Source of the DNA: Porphyromonadaceae bacterium
Lineage (GTDB): Bacteria > Bacteroidota > Bacteroidia > Bacteroidales > Paludibacteraceae
Reading direction: 5' to 3'
NCBI GenBank assembly: GCA_905372605.1
Contig: CAJPPQ010000001.1
Span: 1 to 31,439, forward strand
Length of the DNA stretch: 31,439 bases
Position 1 is the stretch's first letter. Each line of letters begins with the position of its first letter. The position numbers and the translations under genes were made by a program. Shown piece after piece: positions 17,412-25,336 of the stretch. The notes beneath the pieces are model-generated. The model was not told the DNA's origin and did not search any database. It worked only from the letters and a program-made list of their open reading frames with translations.

Positions 17412-19289
17412 TTATTTGAGTCGTGGCATCAGATTGGCAGCTTTCATATTGTTTTCGAGCCAGATACGCTTATCGGAAATTTTACCTTTTAGGTATTTTT
17501 CTATCATAAGCGATACTATCGGAGCTGCCCAAGTAGCTCCGAATCCTGCGTTTTCGACCACTATTGCCATAGCAATCTTCGGATTGTCTTTCGGTGCGAA
17601 TGCTATGAAAATGGAGTGGTTGCCGCCGTGCGGGTTTTCGGCTGTTCCCGTCTTACCGCATACTATAATACTGTCTATCCGAGCAATACGTGCCGTAGAG
17701 CCACTACCTCCGCCATTTACAGCCCACTGCATACCTTGTATTATGGGAGCAAAATATTGTGAATCGACCCTCGTATGTATGACGTTGGTATATGCCGTAT
17801 CGAGCGGTAAACCATCGATTTTCTTTATTATATGCGGGCGTATCCAATAACCTCTATTAGCTACGATAGCACAGAAATTGGCTAACTGTATGGGAGTCGA
17901 CACTATCTCGCCCTGCCCGATAGCGATAGATACTATGTTGAGGCTCTGCCAGCGGTGTCGGCCGTATTTTTTGTCGTATATATCGGCATCGGGTATGAAG
18001 CCTCTATTCTCGTTTGGGAAGTCGACTCCGAGTTTGCGTCCGAATCCGAACGACGATATATCGTGTCGCCACACATTCAAAGCGTTCTCGATAGAGCTAT
18101 ATTTACCGTCGTCGAGCATTTTTCTCAGAGCGGCACAGTAATAAGCGTTGCAAGAGTTTGATATGGAGTTGGGTAGGTCGAGCGGCGACATGTGGTTGTG
18201 GCATCCGAGTCTGAAGCTACCCACTACGTATCCCGCATGGCACGGAAACCGCGACTCGGTCGATATGATATTCTCTTGCTCGAATACAAGTGCATTTGCT
18301 ACCTTGAATGTACTACCCGGCGGATATCGTGCCATCAGCGGACGGTCGAGTAGCGGTTTGTAGGGGTCGCCCAGCAGTATGGAGTAGTTTTTTCCGCGTT
18401 GTTTGCCTATCAGTGTCGATAAGTCGTATGTAGGCGACGATACAAGTGCAAGTATCTCACCCGTGGCGGGTTCGATAGCGACGATGCTTCCCACTTTGTT
18501 TTGCATAAGTAGTTCGCCGTATGCCTGCAAGTCGATGTCGATGCTTAGCGTCAGCGACTTACCTCCTATAGGGGCAATGTCTTTTGTACCGTTTTTATAT
18601 TTGCCTTGTATACGTCCTTTTACGTCGCGTAAGAATATTTCGAGTCCGTTCCTACCTTTTAGTATGCTCTCGTATTGCTTCTCTACACCGCTAATACCGA
18701 TATAGTCGCCCTGCCGATATTCTTTACCTATTTCGCTCTCCAATACCGCTCGCGATACTTCACCGATAGAGCCTATGGCGTGAGCCGCATTGGTAGTGGT
18801 ATATTGTCGCATAGTACGGCTTACGAGCGATACACCGGGGAACTTCCATATAACCTCCTGAATGACGGCTGCTTCTTCGGGAGTGAGCTGTGTTATAAAC
18901 TTCTGCGGCAATAGCTGCGAATAGTTTGGGTTCTTGCTTCTGTCTTTGATATCTATTAGTTTGCGTACAAAATCGTCTTTATCGATACCGAGTACTCGAC
19001 ACAACTCGGTGGTATCTATTGGGTTACCTTGGTTTTCGAGATCGTCCCATTGTTTCATTACGATATCGATGTCGTATATCGGTTGGTTGAATACCAATAG
19101 TTTACCATTGCGGTCGTATATCAGTCCGCGAGGAGCATATATCGTTTTTCGAAAAAACGCATTATCGTCTGCCTGATCGCTGTAATCCTTTATTATCTGT
19201 AGATTTACGAGCTGTCCCACTAATACGGCGGTAGCCAATATTACAAATATTTTTACGTAAGTATTCCGATATTTGAAATTATCTCTCAT
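17412..19289 (-). CDS. mrdA: Penicillin-binding protein 2 (elongation transpeptidase)
   Basis: The 625-residue protein has an N-terminal membrane anchor (YVKIFVILATAVLVGQLVNL), a dimerisation domain and a class B transpeptidase domain. Catalytic motifs are SxxK at Ser326-Lys329 (PPGSTFKVAN), SxN (SNSCNAYY) and KTGT at Lys546. It crosslinks peptidoglycan of the lateral wall in the Rod complex. I use the ATG at 19289 (MRDNFKYRN), which overlaps the mreD stop by 11 bases, rather than the longer frame to 19343. mreC and mreD precede it as expected. The usual partner rodA does not follow: the next gene is the lipoprotein above, more than 250 bp away. Confidence 0.95.
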   Translation of the reverse strand: MRDNFKYRNTYVKIFVILATAVLVGQLVNLQIIKDYSDQADDNAFFRKTIYAPRGLIYDRNGKLLVFNQPIYDIDIVMKQWDDLENQGNPIDTTELCRVLGIDKDDFVRKLIDIKDRSKNPNYSQLLPQKFITQLTPEEAAVIQEVIWKFPGVSLVSRTMRQYTTTNAAHAIGSIGEVSRAVLESEIGKEYRQGDYIGISGVEKQYESILKGRNGLEIFLRDVKGRIQGKYKNGTKDIAPIGGKSLTLSIDIDLQAYGELLMQNKVGSIVAIEPATGEILALVSSPTYDLSTLIGKQRGKNYSILLGDPYKPLLDRPLMARYPPGSTFKVANALVFEQENIISTESRFPCHAGYVVGSFRLGCHNHMSPLDLPNSISNSCNAYYCAALRKMLDDGKYSSIENALNVWRHDISSFGFGRKLGVDFPNENRGFIPDADIYDKKYGRHRWQSLNIVSIAIGQGEIVSTPIQLANFCAIVANRGYWIRPHIIKKIDGLPLDTAYTNVIHTRVDSQYFAPIIQGMQWAVNGGGSGSTARIARIDSIIVCGKTGTAENPHGGNHSIFIAFAPKDNPKIAMAIVVENAGFGATWAAPIVSLMIEKYLKGKISDKRIWLENNMKAANLMPRLK

Positions 19290-19788
19290 TGTATTTCTTG
19301 AAAACCACAGATTGTACGAAAAGTACGAATATCGTTGTAGCAATGGTGCTTACAAGAGTTTTTTGCAGTATGTTCAATACGAATCTCACATCGAACGCCT
19401 CTAATGCAAAGACAGACAAAGAGTATATAAATATCATCGATATGGCATACTTGTAATAATCGGCAGATAATCCTACAAATAGGTTGGGGTGGTGCTCCGT
19501 ATCTTCTTTTGAGAAGAAGAGATTGATTATACCAGCTCTAAGTGCCGATACCAATGTGAGGGAAAAAGCGTGTATGCCATAACTATTTGAAAATACGTCT
19601 ACTGTAAGTCCCATGGCGAAAGCCATAAGCATCAGCGGTATGGTTTTGAACCGAAGCGGCGATATCAGTACGAATATCAGATGAAAAAAGATACAACCAT
19701 ATCCGAGTAGACTTATTTGGTTGAATATGAGTATCTGAAGTAATATCGATAATACAAAAGAGAAAAATCCGATTGCTATGTCTTTCAT
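19279..19788 (-). CDS. mreD: Rod shape-determining protein MreD
   Basis: This 169-residue, very hydrophobic protein has about five membrane helices (IGFFSFVLSILLQILIFNQI, CIFFHLIFVLISPL, IPLMLMAFAMGLTVDVFSNS and two more). It lies between mreC and mrdA, which fixes the call since MreD sequence is weakly conserved. Its start overlaps the mreC stop (TAATG) and its end overlaps mrdA, so all three are translationally coupled. Confidence 0.88.
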   Translation of the reverse strand: MKDIAIGFFSFVLSILLQILIFNQISLLGYGCIFFHLIFVLISPLRFKTIPLMLMAFAMGLTVDVFSNSYGIHAFSLTLVSALRAGIINLFFSKEDTEHHPNLFVGLSADYYKYAISMIFIYSLSVFALEAFDVRFVLNILQKTLVSTIATTIFVLFVQSVVFKKYNER

Positions 19789-20618
19789 TATTCTGCTATA
19801 TTGATTTGATTGCGGATTTCGTTTATTTCATCGATATTCCTGAAATCGACGATATCGACATAGTTGATACGCATAAAATCGATGGCATAGTTGATATTGA
19901 GGTCGTTGGAGGCAGAGGCCACATTGTTTTTTACACCGGTTACGATGCCTATGATATAGTCGCTCGGGAAAATCGACGAGAATCCGCTCGTGAGGATAGT
20001 ATCGCCCACCGCTACTTCCACATGATGCGGAATATCGTATATCTCTCCCTTTCCAATAGTTTTCGGGCTACATATTACCGTACACAACTGATTGTCTTTT
20101 TTGATTTTACCGCTTAGCTTCATTTTCGATGATGCTACAAGCAATACCGCCGAGAAGTTTTCGGATACGTATTGCACCACTCCCACTACTTTACCGTTCG
20201 AAACTACTCCAAAGCCCTCTTTTACACCATCTTTTCTGCCTCTATCCAAAACGAAATAGTTGTCGATATTGCCTATCGATTTATTTATTACCTTGGCGGG
20301 AATGAACGTGATATAGCTATCGTAGTAAGCCGAATCTATCGGCTCTGTCTGCTTGCCGATAGCATTTTGCAGTTGTTCTATCCTGTTTTGCAGCTGTGCA
20401 TTGTAGGCAGATAGCTCTTTGTTTGCAGAGCCCAGGGCGAAGTATGAATATATGTTGTTGATTTTGGAATAGATAAACGCCGAACTCTCCATCGACAACT
20501 GTACAGCACAGCTACGCTGGAAAACACTTTTGTTTGAGACTATTACCAGAGCCAACGTCTCCAATACTATAAATACTGCTACGGTCTTTAGTCGCGATAA
20601 TATGCCGATGAGAGTCAT
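19788..20618 (-). CDS. mreC: Rod shape-determining protein MreC
   Basis: The 276-residue protein has an N-terminal membrane helix (LKTVAVFIVLETLALVIVSN), a coiled-coil stretch (NKELSAYNAQLQNRIEQLQN) and the periplasmic beta-domain with DRGRKDGVKEGFGVVSNGKV and VVGVVQYVSENFSAVLLV, typical of MreC, the scaffold of the Rod complex. I choose the ATG at 20618 rather than 20657, because a -7-like TACTTTTG at 20647-20654 would place the transcript start after the first ATG. mreB is not in the window. Confidence 0.92.
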   Translation of the reverse strand: MTLIGILSRLKTVAVFIVLETLALVIVSNKSVFQRSCAVQLSMESSAFIYSKINNIYSYFALGSANKELSAYNAQLQNRIEQLQNAIGKQTEPIDSAYYDSYITFIPAKVINKSIGNIDNYFVLDRGRKDGVKEGFGVVSNGKVVGVVQYVSENFSAVLLVASSKMKLSGKIKKDNQLCTVICSPKTIGKGEIYDIPHHVEVAVGDTILTSGFSSIFPSDYIIGIVTGVKNNVASASNDLNINYAIDFMRINYVDIVDFRNIDEINEIRNQINIAE

Positions 20619-20646
20619 TGCCGTTTCCCGTTTTGCTATAAAACCA

Positions 20647-20654
20647 CAAAAGTA
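20647..20654 (-). promoter_or_regulatory. Possible -7 box before mreC
   Basis: TACTTTTG on the minus strand (plus 20647-20654) fits the -7 consensus, but no TTG is seen about 20 bp upstream. It lies between the Nudix stop and mreC. Confidence 0.35.
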
Positions 20655-20663
20655 CAAAAAAGA

Positions 20664-21194
20664 TTAATCTTGTGATATATAGTCGGCTAAAAATTTCTCG
20701 ACTGCTACCTTTATGGACTTCAGACCGATAGTCGATATATCGATACTATCCATCGGTATGAATTCGGCACTTTCGACATCGTCTTTTGCTATCGGCTTTG
20801 AGTCGTCGACTACTTGTACCAGATAAAACATATCGAGTGTACGGACATTGAAGCCCGAGTAGTAGTACTCGTTTGGGATAGAAAAAAGATATCTAAAGCT
20901 CTCTATTTCAAATCCTAACTCTTCGTAAATCTCTCTTGTGATAGCCTCTTCGGCTGTTTCGTCCGGATCGACAAACCCACCGGGCAAGTCCCAAGTACCT
21001 TTAGCAGGGTCGTTGGCGCGTCGGCATAGGAGTAGTCTGTTGTCGCTGTCGACTACGAAAGCAGCTACTGCCGATACTGCATTCAGATAGTACTTAAAGC
21101 CACACCGAAGACATTGCTTCGACTTCTCGTCGCTCTCGACGAATCGGTCAGAGCCGCAGGCAGGGCAATATTTAAACTTATCCAATAGATGCAT
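20664..21194 (-). CDS. Nudix hydrolase with N-terminal zinc ribbon
   Basis: The 176-residue protein has a four-Cys zinc ribbon (Cys10, Cys13, Cys28, Cys31: CPACG and CLRCG), then a Nudix fold with a complete Nudix box, GFVDPDETAEEAITREIYEE followed by LGF. These enzymes cleave nucleoside diphosphates linked to another group. The zinc ribbon is also found in NudC-type NADH/decapping enzymes, but the SQPWPFPxS motif of that group is missing, so the substrate is open. I start at the ATG at 21194; the frame is open to 21230. Its 3' end lies 45 bp before mreC, and read-through into the mre genes is possible since no terminator lies between. Confidence 0.88.
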   Translation of the reverse strand: MHLLDKFKYCPACGSDRFVESDEKSKQCLRCGFKYYLNAVSAVAAFVVDSDNRLLLCRRANDPAKGTWDLPGGFVDPDETAEEAITREIYEELGFEIESFRYLFSIPNEYYYSGFNVRTLDMFYLVQVVDDSKPIAKDDVESAEFIPMDSIDISTIGLKSIKVAVEKFLADYISQD

Positions 21195-21238
21195 ATTATA
21201 ACCTATATTTAAAAGGATATACCCCGACAAAATGCGAA

Positions 21239-21265
21239 AAAAAACTCAAACAAGTTGAGTTTTTT
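21239..21265. terminator. Terminator after rpmE2
   Basis: AAAAAACTCAA (21239-21249) and TTGAGTTTTTT (21255-21265) form an 11-bp stem with a 5-base loop. On the minus strand it runs into eight T residues. It lies 27 bp after the rpmE2 stop. Confidence 0.8.
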
Positions 21266-21292
21266 ACAGTTATCTTGTCCTTTATCGAATAA

Positions 21293-21556
21293 TTACTTTT
21301 TTGCCTTCGATACTCTATCTTTGTAACGGCTCATAAACTTATCTACACGTCCTGCCGTATCGACAAGTTTCGACTTACCTGTATAGAACGGGTGAGAAGT
21401 GTTAGAAATTTCGAGCTTAACCAAAGGGTACGTTACCCCATCGATGTCGATGGTTTCTTTCGTAGCTATAGTAGAACGAGATATGAAAACGTCGTCGTTT
21501 GATACATCTTTGAAGGCTACGGGACGATAACTTTCGGGATGAATTCCTTTTTTCAT
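21293..21556 (-). CDS. rpmE2: 50S ribosomal protein L31, type B
   Basis: The 87-residue protein begins [20 protein letters not shown] and ends with [20 protein letters not shown] and a basic tail, which is type B L31 lacking the zinc-binding Cys residues of type A. I use the ATG at 21556; the longer frame to 21634 is a reading of the tRNA-Ser gene. The gene lies 36 nt after tRNA-Ser and should share its transcript. Confidence 0.95.
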   Translation of the reverse strand: MKKGIHPESYRPVAFKDVSNDDVFISRSTIATKETIDIDGVTYPLVKLEISNTSHPFYTGKSKLVDTAGRVDKFMSRYKDRVSKAKK

Positions 21557-21592
21557 TTTTACTTTTAAGTTTTTATATATAAATATTTTATG

Positions 21593-21677
21593 CGGAGAAA
21601 GAGGGATTCGAACCCCCGGACCTGTTACAGTCAACGGTTTTCAAGACCGCCGCAATCGACCACTCTGCCATCTCTCC
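21593..21677 (-). tRNA. tRNA-Ser (anticodon UGA)
   Basis: The 85-nt gene on the minus strand has acceptor arms GGAGAGA/TTTCTCC, an anticodon stem-loop CGGTCTTGAAAACCG with TGA, a long variable arm as in class II tRNAs, and the T arm GGGGGTTCGAATCCCTC. The discriminator base is G, as expected for serine. CCA is not encoded. Confidence 0.95.
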
Positions 21678-21690
21678 GTAATCGAAAGTG

Positions 21691-21698
21691 CAAAGGTA
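21691..21698 (-). promoter_or_regulatory. -7 promoter box of tRNA-Ser-rpmE2
   Basis: TACCTTTG on the minus strand (plus 21691-21698) fits the consensus and sits just upstream of the tRNA. The nearest TTG (21716-21718) is at 17 bp, slightly short. Confidence 0.55.
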
Positions 21699-21834
21699 AT
21701 ACTTTTTTTTGATTACAAGCCTTAAAAACACAAATTTGTACACCTATATTTTTCTATCTGCCATATTACTTCGTATATATCCTGCTGTAATCGAGTAAAT
21801 GTCGAAAGTAGCTTTCACGGGTAGCCCCAAAAGT

Positions 21835-23184
21835 TCAAGAATCTTTCGCCGCTGTGGTATCGGTGGTGTCCGATATCTCTACAAAATCGAATGTTTCTTT
21901 GTCTTGTTGCTCTTCTTCAGTGCAGATAGACAAGTCTGTATCGTTTGTTTCTGTATCTTTATCTGTCGGTTCTTGGGGTGTATCTGTCTTATTTTCCGTA
22001 GCTTCGTCTTTTTCCTCTATCTTGCGCGACATTCCGAGTATGAGCCCAAATAGCATGCCCATTACCATTATCGAGGTACCGCCCTTGCTTATAAGAGGTA
22101 GCGTCTGTCCTGTAACAGGCAATAGTCCCACATTTACAGCTATATGTACAAATGCCTGAAATACTATCAGTGTAACGGCTCCCACTATCACTACCGCCTG
22201 AAATACGGTATCTACCTTTCGAATCAAGACTCCGCCTCGCCACAGTAGCCACAGATACAAGAATATAACCCCCAATCCTCCGATAAAAGTACCATATTCC
22301 TCTACTATCATAGCAAAGATAAAGTCTTTCGAAACCTCTTGTAGTCTGTTGCGCCATACGCTATTACCTGGGGCTACACCTATTTTGCCGTCGTATATTG
22401 CAGATTTGGCGTATATTACTTGGTCGTATTGGCGTATAATAGCCCATTTCTCGGTGTTACTATCCGATTTTTGCCATTGTTCTACTATATCTATGTGATT
22501 TCTAAAACGTCCTGCCCACGTCTCGAAACGAAATTTTCCCAAAATACTCGATACGCCACCGTCGGTCTTAGGCACTACTGTGGCTACTACCGAAAGCAAT
22601 ATAATACCGACAATGGGCACACCTACGAAAATAGCTATATTACGCCAAGGCACTGCCCCTACGATAAGCATTATCAGTATGGGAATGAATATGATAATAG
22701 CCTGCGACAGATTCATAGGAAGAATAAGCCCTATCGTAGTCCACACCACGAAACAAAATATTTTGAACCAACGCTTCAATACCTCTTCGTTACGAAATTC
22801 ATCGACAAAAAAGGCTGTTACCACTATCAGTGCAAACTTCACGAACTCTGACGGTTGGAACAATCCGCCCAGACTACGAGCCGCTCCCTGATGCATAGAA
22901 CCCGCCAGTAGCAAGTAACCCAATAGAGCAATACAAAAAAATAGCAGTATGAAAGAGAAAAATTTTATACTCCTCAGTGGCAACGAATAGACTGCCAGTA
23001 GAGTACCGAACCCTACGGCGATAAAAGCAACATGCCTCAATATCTGTCCTGCGGCTCTGCCCGAACCGCTTATAGCATCTGAGGAGGCGCTAAATACGGC
23101 TACTATCGATACCACACACAGCAGCAGGTATATAGTCCAGATAATAGGGTCTCCTTTGAAATAACGTCTGAAAAAATTGTTCAC
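21835..23184 (-). CDS. ftsW: FtsW/RodA-family peptidoglycan glycosyltransferase, probably FtsW
   Basis: The 449-residue SEDS protein has about ten membrane helices. Family motifs include GAARSLGGLFQPSEFVKFAL, GNSVWRNRLQEVSKDFIFAM with IVEEYG, and LLPVTGQTLPLISKGGTSIM. It polymerises lipid II for the division septum. The Bacteroidota FtsW-like start (FKGDPIIWTIYLLLCVVSIV) and the sequence order favour FtsW over RodA, but RodA is not excluded, as no other SEDS gene is in the window and mrdA lacks its usual rodA neighbour. The cytoplasmic tail of about 70 residues is strongly acidic (EEKDEATENKTDTPQEPTDK). The start codon is GTG, preceded by AAGG. It stands alone, outside a division gene cluster. 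Confidence 0.85.
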   Translation of the reverse strand: MNNFFRRYFKGDPIIWTIYLLLCVVSIVAVFSASSDAISGSGRAAGQILRHVAFIAVGFGTLLAVYSLPLRSIKFFSFILLFFCIALLGYLLLAGSMHQGAARSLGGLFQPSEFVKFALIVVTAFFVDEFRNEEVLKRWFKIFCFVVWTTIGLILPMNLSQAIIIFIPILIMLIVGAVPWRNIAIFVGVPIVGIILLSVVATVVPKTDGGVSSILGKFRFETWAGRFRNHIDIVEQWQKSDSNTEKWAIIRQYDQVIYAKSAIYDGKIGVAPGNSVWRNRLQEVSKDFIFAMIVEEYGTFIGGLGVIFLYLWLLWRGGVLIRKVDTVFQAVVIVGAVTLIVFQAFVHIAVNVGLLPVTGQTLPLISKGGTSIMVMGMLFGLILGMSRKIEEKDEATENKTDTPQEPTDKDTETNDTDLSICTEEEQQDKETFDFVEISDTTDTTAAKDS

Positions 23185-23297
23185 CTTGCTACGATATTAA
23201 TGATAATATGCTCGATTTGTATAAAAAGTATGATAGGTTTATGTCGTTGATAATCAGCGTAGAGGTATAGGTTTGTCTATGTGTCGGTTATCGCAAG

Positions 23298-23330
23298 CAA
23301 AGGTACAGAAATTTTTCATACTTATACCAA
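23298..23330 (-). promoter_or_regulatory. Probable ftsW promoter in a 311-bp gap
   Basis: On the minus strand TACCTTTG (plus 23298-23305) fits the -7 box, with TTG at 23328-23330, 22 bp away. The rest of the gap 23185-23495 holds an AT-rich leader and the fabF terminator. No gene is seen in it. Confidence 0.5.
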
Positions 23331-23429
23331 GGGCAGGTTGTTGAATCTACAATATAATGTGGTACTGTGATTTATTTATAAGGCTGTAATTCATGTCGTT
23401 GTATACGGCTCAATAACAATAATATATAT

Positions 23430-23450
23430 AAAAAAGAGTACCTCTTTTTT
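23430..23450. terminator. Terminator after fabF
   Basis: AAAAAAGAG (23430-23438) and CTCTTTTTT (23442-23450) form a 9-bp stem with a TAC loop. On the minus strand it ends in a six-T run. It lies 45 bp after the fabF stop. Confidence 0.65.
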
Positions 23451-23495
23451 ATGTAGAGATACTCATTAAAATGTATAAACCTATGTATAATAGAC

Positions 23496-24752
23496 TCAAA
23501 TCTTTTTTACTATTATGCTTGCATTGTGTCCACCGAAACCGAAAGTATTCGATAATGCTGCTCTTACTGTTCGTTTCTGAGCTGTATTGAATGTCAGATT
23601 CAAGCTGTAGTCTATATCTTCGTCTATATCGTCGTCGGAGTGATTGATAGTGGGCGGTATAATGTCGTTTTGTACCGATAGTACCGATATTATAGCCTCT
23701 ATCGCTCCGGTAGCTCCGAGTAGGTGTCCGGTCATAGATTTTGTAGCGCTGATATTCAACTTGTAAGCATGCTCGCCGAATACACTCTTTATAGCTTTGA
23801 GCTCCGATATGTCGCCAAGAGGTGTAGATGTGCCGTGTACGTTAATATAGTCTATATCCGAAGGTTGCATTCCTGCATCTTCGAGGGCATTGATCATTAC
23901 CATTTTAGCACCATATCCATCGGGGTGTGGAGCAGTAAGATGGTGAGCGTCGGCACTGAGACCTCCGCCAACAATTTCGGCGTATATCTTTGCACCACGA
24001 GCTTTGGCGTGTTCGTACTCTTCGAGAACCAGACATCCGGCGCCTTCTCCAAGTACAAAACCGTCGCGAGATTTCGAGTACGGACGTGAAGCGGTCTGAG
24101 GGCTATCGTTTCGTGTCGATAGTGCGTGCATAGAAGAGAATCCCCCTATACCTGCTTCACATACAGCAGCTTCGGAACCTCCCGCAAGTATAATATCGGC
24201 TTTGCCGAGTCTGATATAGTTGAAAGCATCTACCAAAGCATTGGTCGATGAAGCACAAGCCGATGTGGTAGTGAAGTTTACCCCTCTGAAACCGTACTTG
24301 ATAGATATTAGTCCGGGAGCAATATCGGCTATCATCTTGGGAATGAAAAACGGGTTGAATCTCGGCCCTAGCTCTTTGTTTAAGGCATAGTTGGTCATCT
24401 CTTGTTCGAAAGTAGTGATACCTCCGATACCTACTCCGAAAATTACTCCGATTTTATCTAAGTTTAGTTTATCCGTTTCAAGTTTAGCATCTTCTACAGC
24501 CTGAGTAGCAACGGCTAACGAATATTGAGAGTATAAGTCCATCTTGCGAGATTCTTTCGGCTCGATATATTGCGATGGGTCGAAATTTTTTACCTCACAG
24601 GCAAACTTTACTTTGAACTTTTCTGTGTCGAAACGAGTAATCGGTCCTGCTCCGCTCCTCCCCTTGACAACGCCGTCCCAGAATTCTGAGACGGTGTTTC
24701 CAATAGGGGTAATAGCACCGAGACCGGTTACTACTACTCTTTTTAATTCCAT
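23496..24752 (-). CDS. fabF: 3-oxoacyl-ACP synthase II
   Basis: This 418-residue condensing enzyme extends fatty acyl-ACP chains with malonyl-ACP. The catalytic triad is Cys166 (TTTSACASS), His306 (NVHGTSTPLGD) and His343 (KSMTGHLLGATG), the KAS I/II pattern. The start MELKRVVVTGLGAITPIGNT and the C-terminal NTFGFGGHNAS are typical. It lies 14 bp after acpP and shares its transcript. Confidence 0.96.
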   Translation of the reverse strand: MELKRVVVTGLGAITPIGNTVSEFWDGVVKGRSGAGPITRFDTEKFKVKFACEVKNFDPSQYIEPKESRKMDLYSQYSLAVATQAVEDAKLETDKLNLDKIGVIFGVGIGGITTFEQEMTNYALNKELGPRFNPFFIPKMIADIAPGLISIKYGFRGVNFTTTSACASSTNALVDAFNYIRLGKADIILAGGSEAAVCEAGIGGFSSMHALSTRNDSPQTASRPYSKSRDGFVLGEGAGCLVLEEYEHAKARGAKIYAEIVGGGLSADAHHLTAPHPDGYGAKMVMINALEDAGMQPSDIDYINVHGTSTPLGDISELKAIKSVFGEHAYKLNISATKSMTGHLLGATGAIEAIISVLSVQNDIIPPTINHSDDDIDEDIDYSLNLTFNTAQKRTVRAALSNTFGFGGHNASIIVKKI

Positions 24753-24766
24753 GTTCTAAAAAAATA

Positions 24767-25003
24767 TTACTTTATAGCGGCTTCGATATGCGAAATAGCT
24801 TCGCCTACCGTTGAGATTTTAGATGCGTCTTCTTCTGCTATCTGAATGCCGAATTCTTTTTCAAATTCCATTATCAATTCAACAGTGTCTAAAGAGTCTG
24901 CACCGAGATCGTTTGTGAAAGAAGCCGATTCCACAACTTCTGCTTCCGATACACCTAACTTACTAACAATAATGTCTTTTACTTTCTGTTTTACTTCTGA
25001 CAT
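24767..25003 (-). CDS. acpP: Acyl carrier protein
   Basis: The 78-residue acidic protein carries the DSL motif at Asp36-Ser37-Leu38 ([10 protein letters not shown]), where the 4'-phosphopantetheine arm attaches to Ser37. It holds growing acyl chains for FabF and the other fatty acid enzymes. It is the first gene of acpP-fabF. Confidence 0.97.
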   Translation of the reverse strand: MSEVKQKVKDIIVSKLGVSEAEVVESASFTNDLGADSLDTVELIMEFEKEFGIQIAEEDASKISTVGEAISHIEAAIK

Positions 25004-25053
25004 AATTAGAAAAAATAATTAGTTAATACTTTAATGTTACTTTTTTGGTAGTG

Positions 25054-25061
25054 CAAAGGTA
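25054..25061 (-). promoter_or_regulatory. -7 promoter box of acpP-fabF
   Basis: TACCTTTG on the minus strand (plus 25054-25061) fits the consensus, about 50 bp before the acpP ATG. No clear -33 element is visible. Confidence 0.55.
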
Positions 25062-25292
25062 ACGCTTTTTTTATTTACCGATTTTTATTTTCAACGAAAA
25101 AATACAAACTAATATCACATTTTGACTGAAAGTGAGCATTTTTTTTTACTCTATTTTTGTCAATCAGTTGTTTTTTAATACAATTGTGGAAGGCAAAATA
25201 TGTATAATAATAAAAAACGAAGGTTAATTATTGTCGTTGTAAATCATATGATATTGATAATAAGAATATTCGTCAATACGACTTTTTTTGAT

Positions 25293-25300
25293 TAATTTTG
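25293..25300 (+). promoter_or_regulatory. -7 promoter box of the fabB-like gene
   Basis: TAATTTTG at 25293-25300 fits the consensus and would give a leader of about 30 nt. It is divergent from the acpP promoter. The 333-bp gap 25004-25336 holds only these promoters and AT-rich DNA. Confidence 0.5.
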
Positions 25301-25336
25301 CGGGCTAATTTTTACAATACACCAAACAAGTTATAT

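Noticed and set aside
20619..20657. Longer MreC start
   Set aside because: A -7-like box overlaps this region, and the membrane helix begins directly after the ATG at 20618.
21557..21634. N-terminal extension of L31
   Set aside because: The extra residues are a translation of the tRNA-Ser gene and the gap after it.
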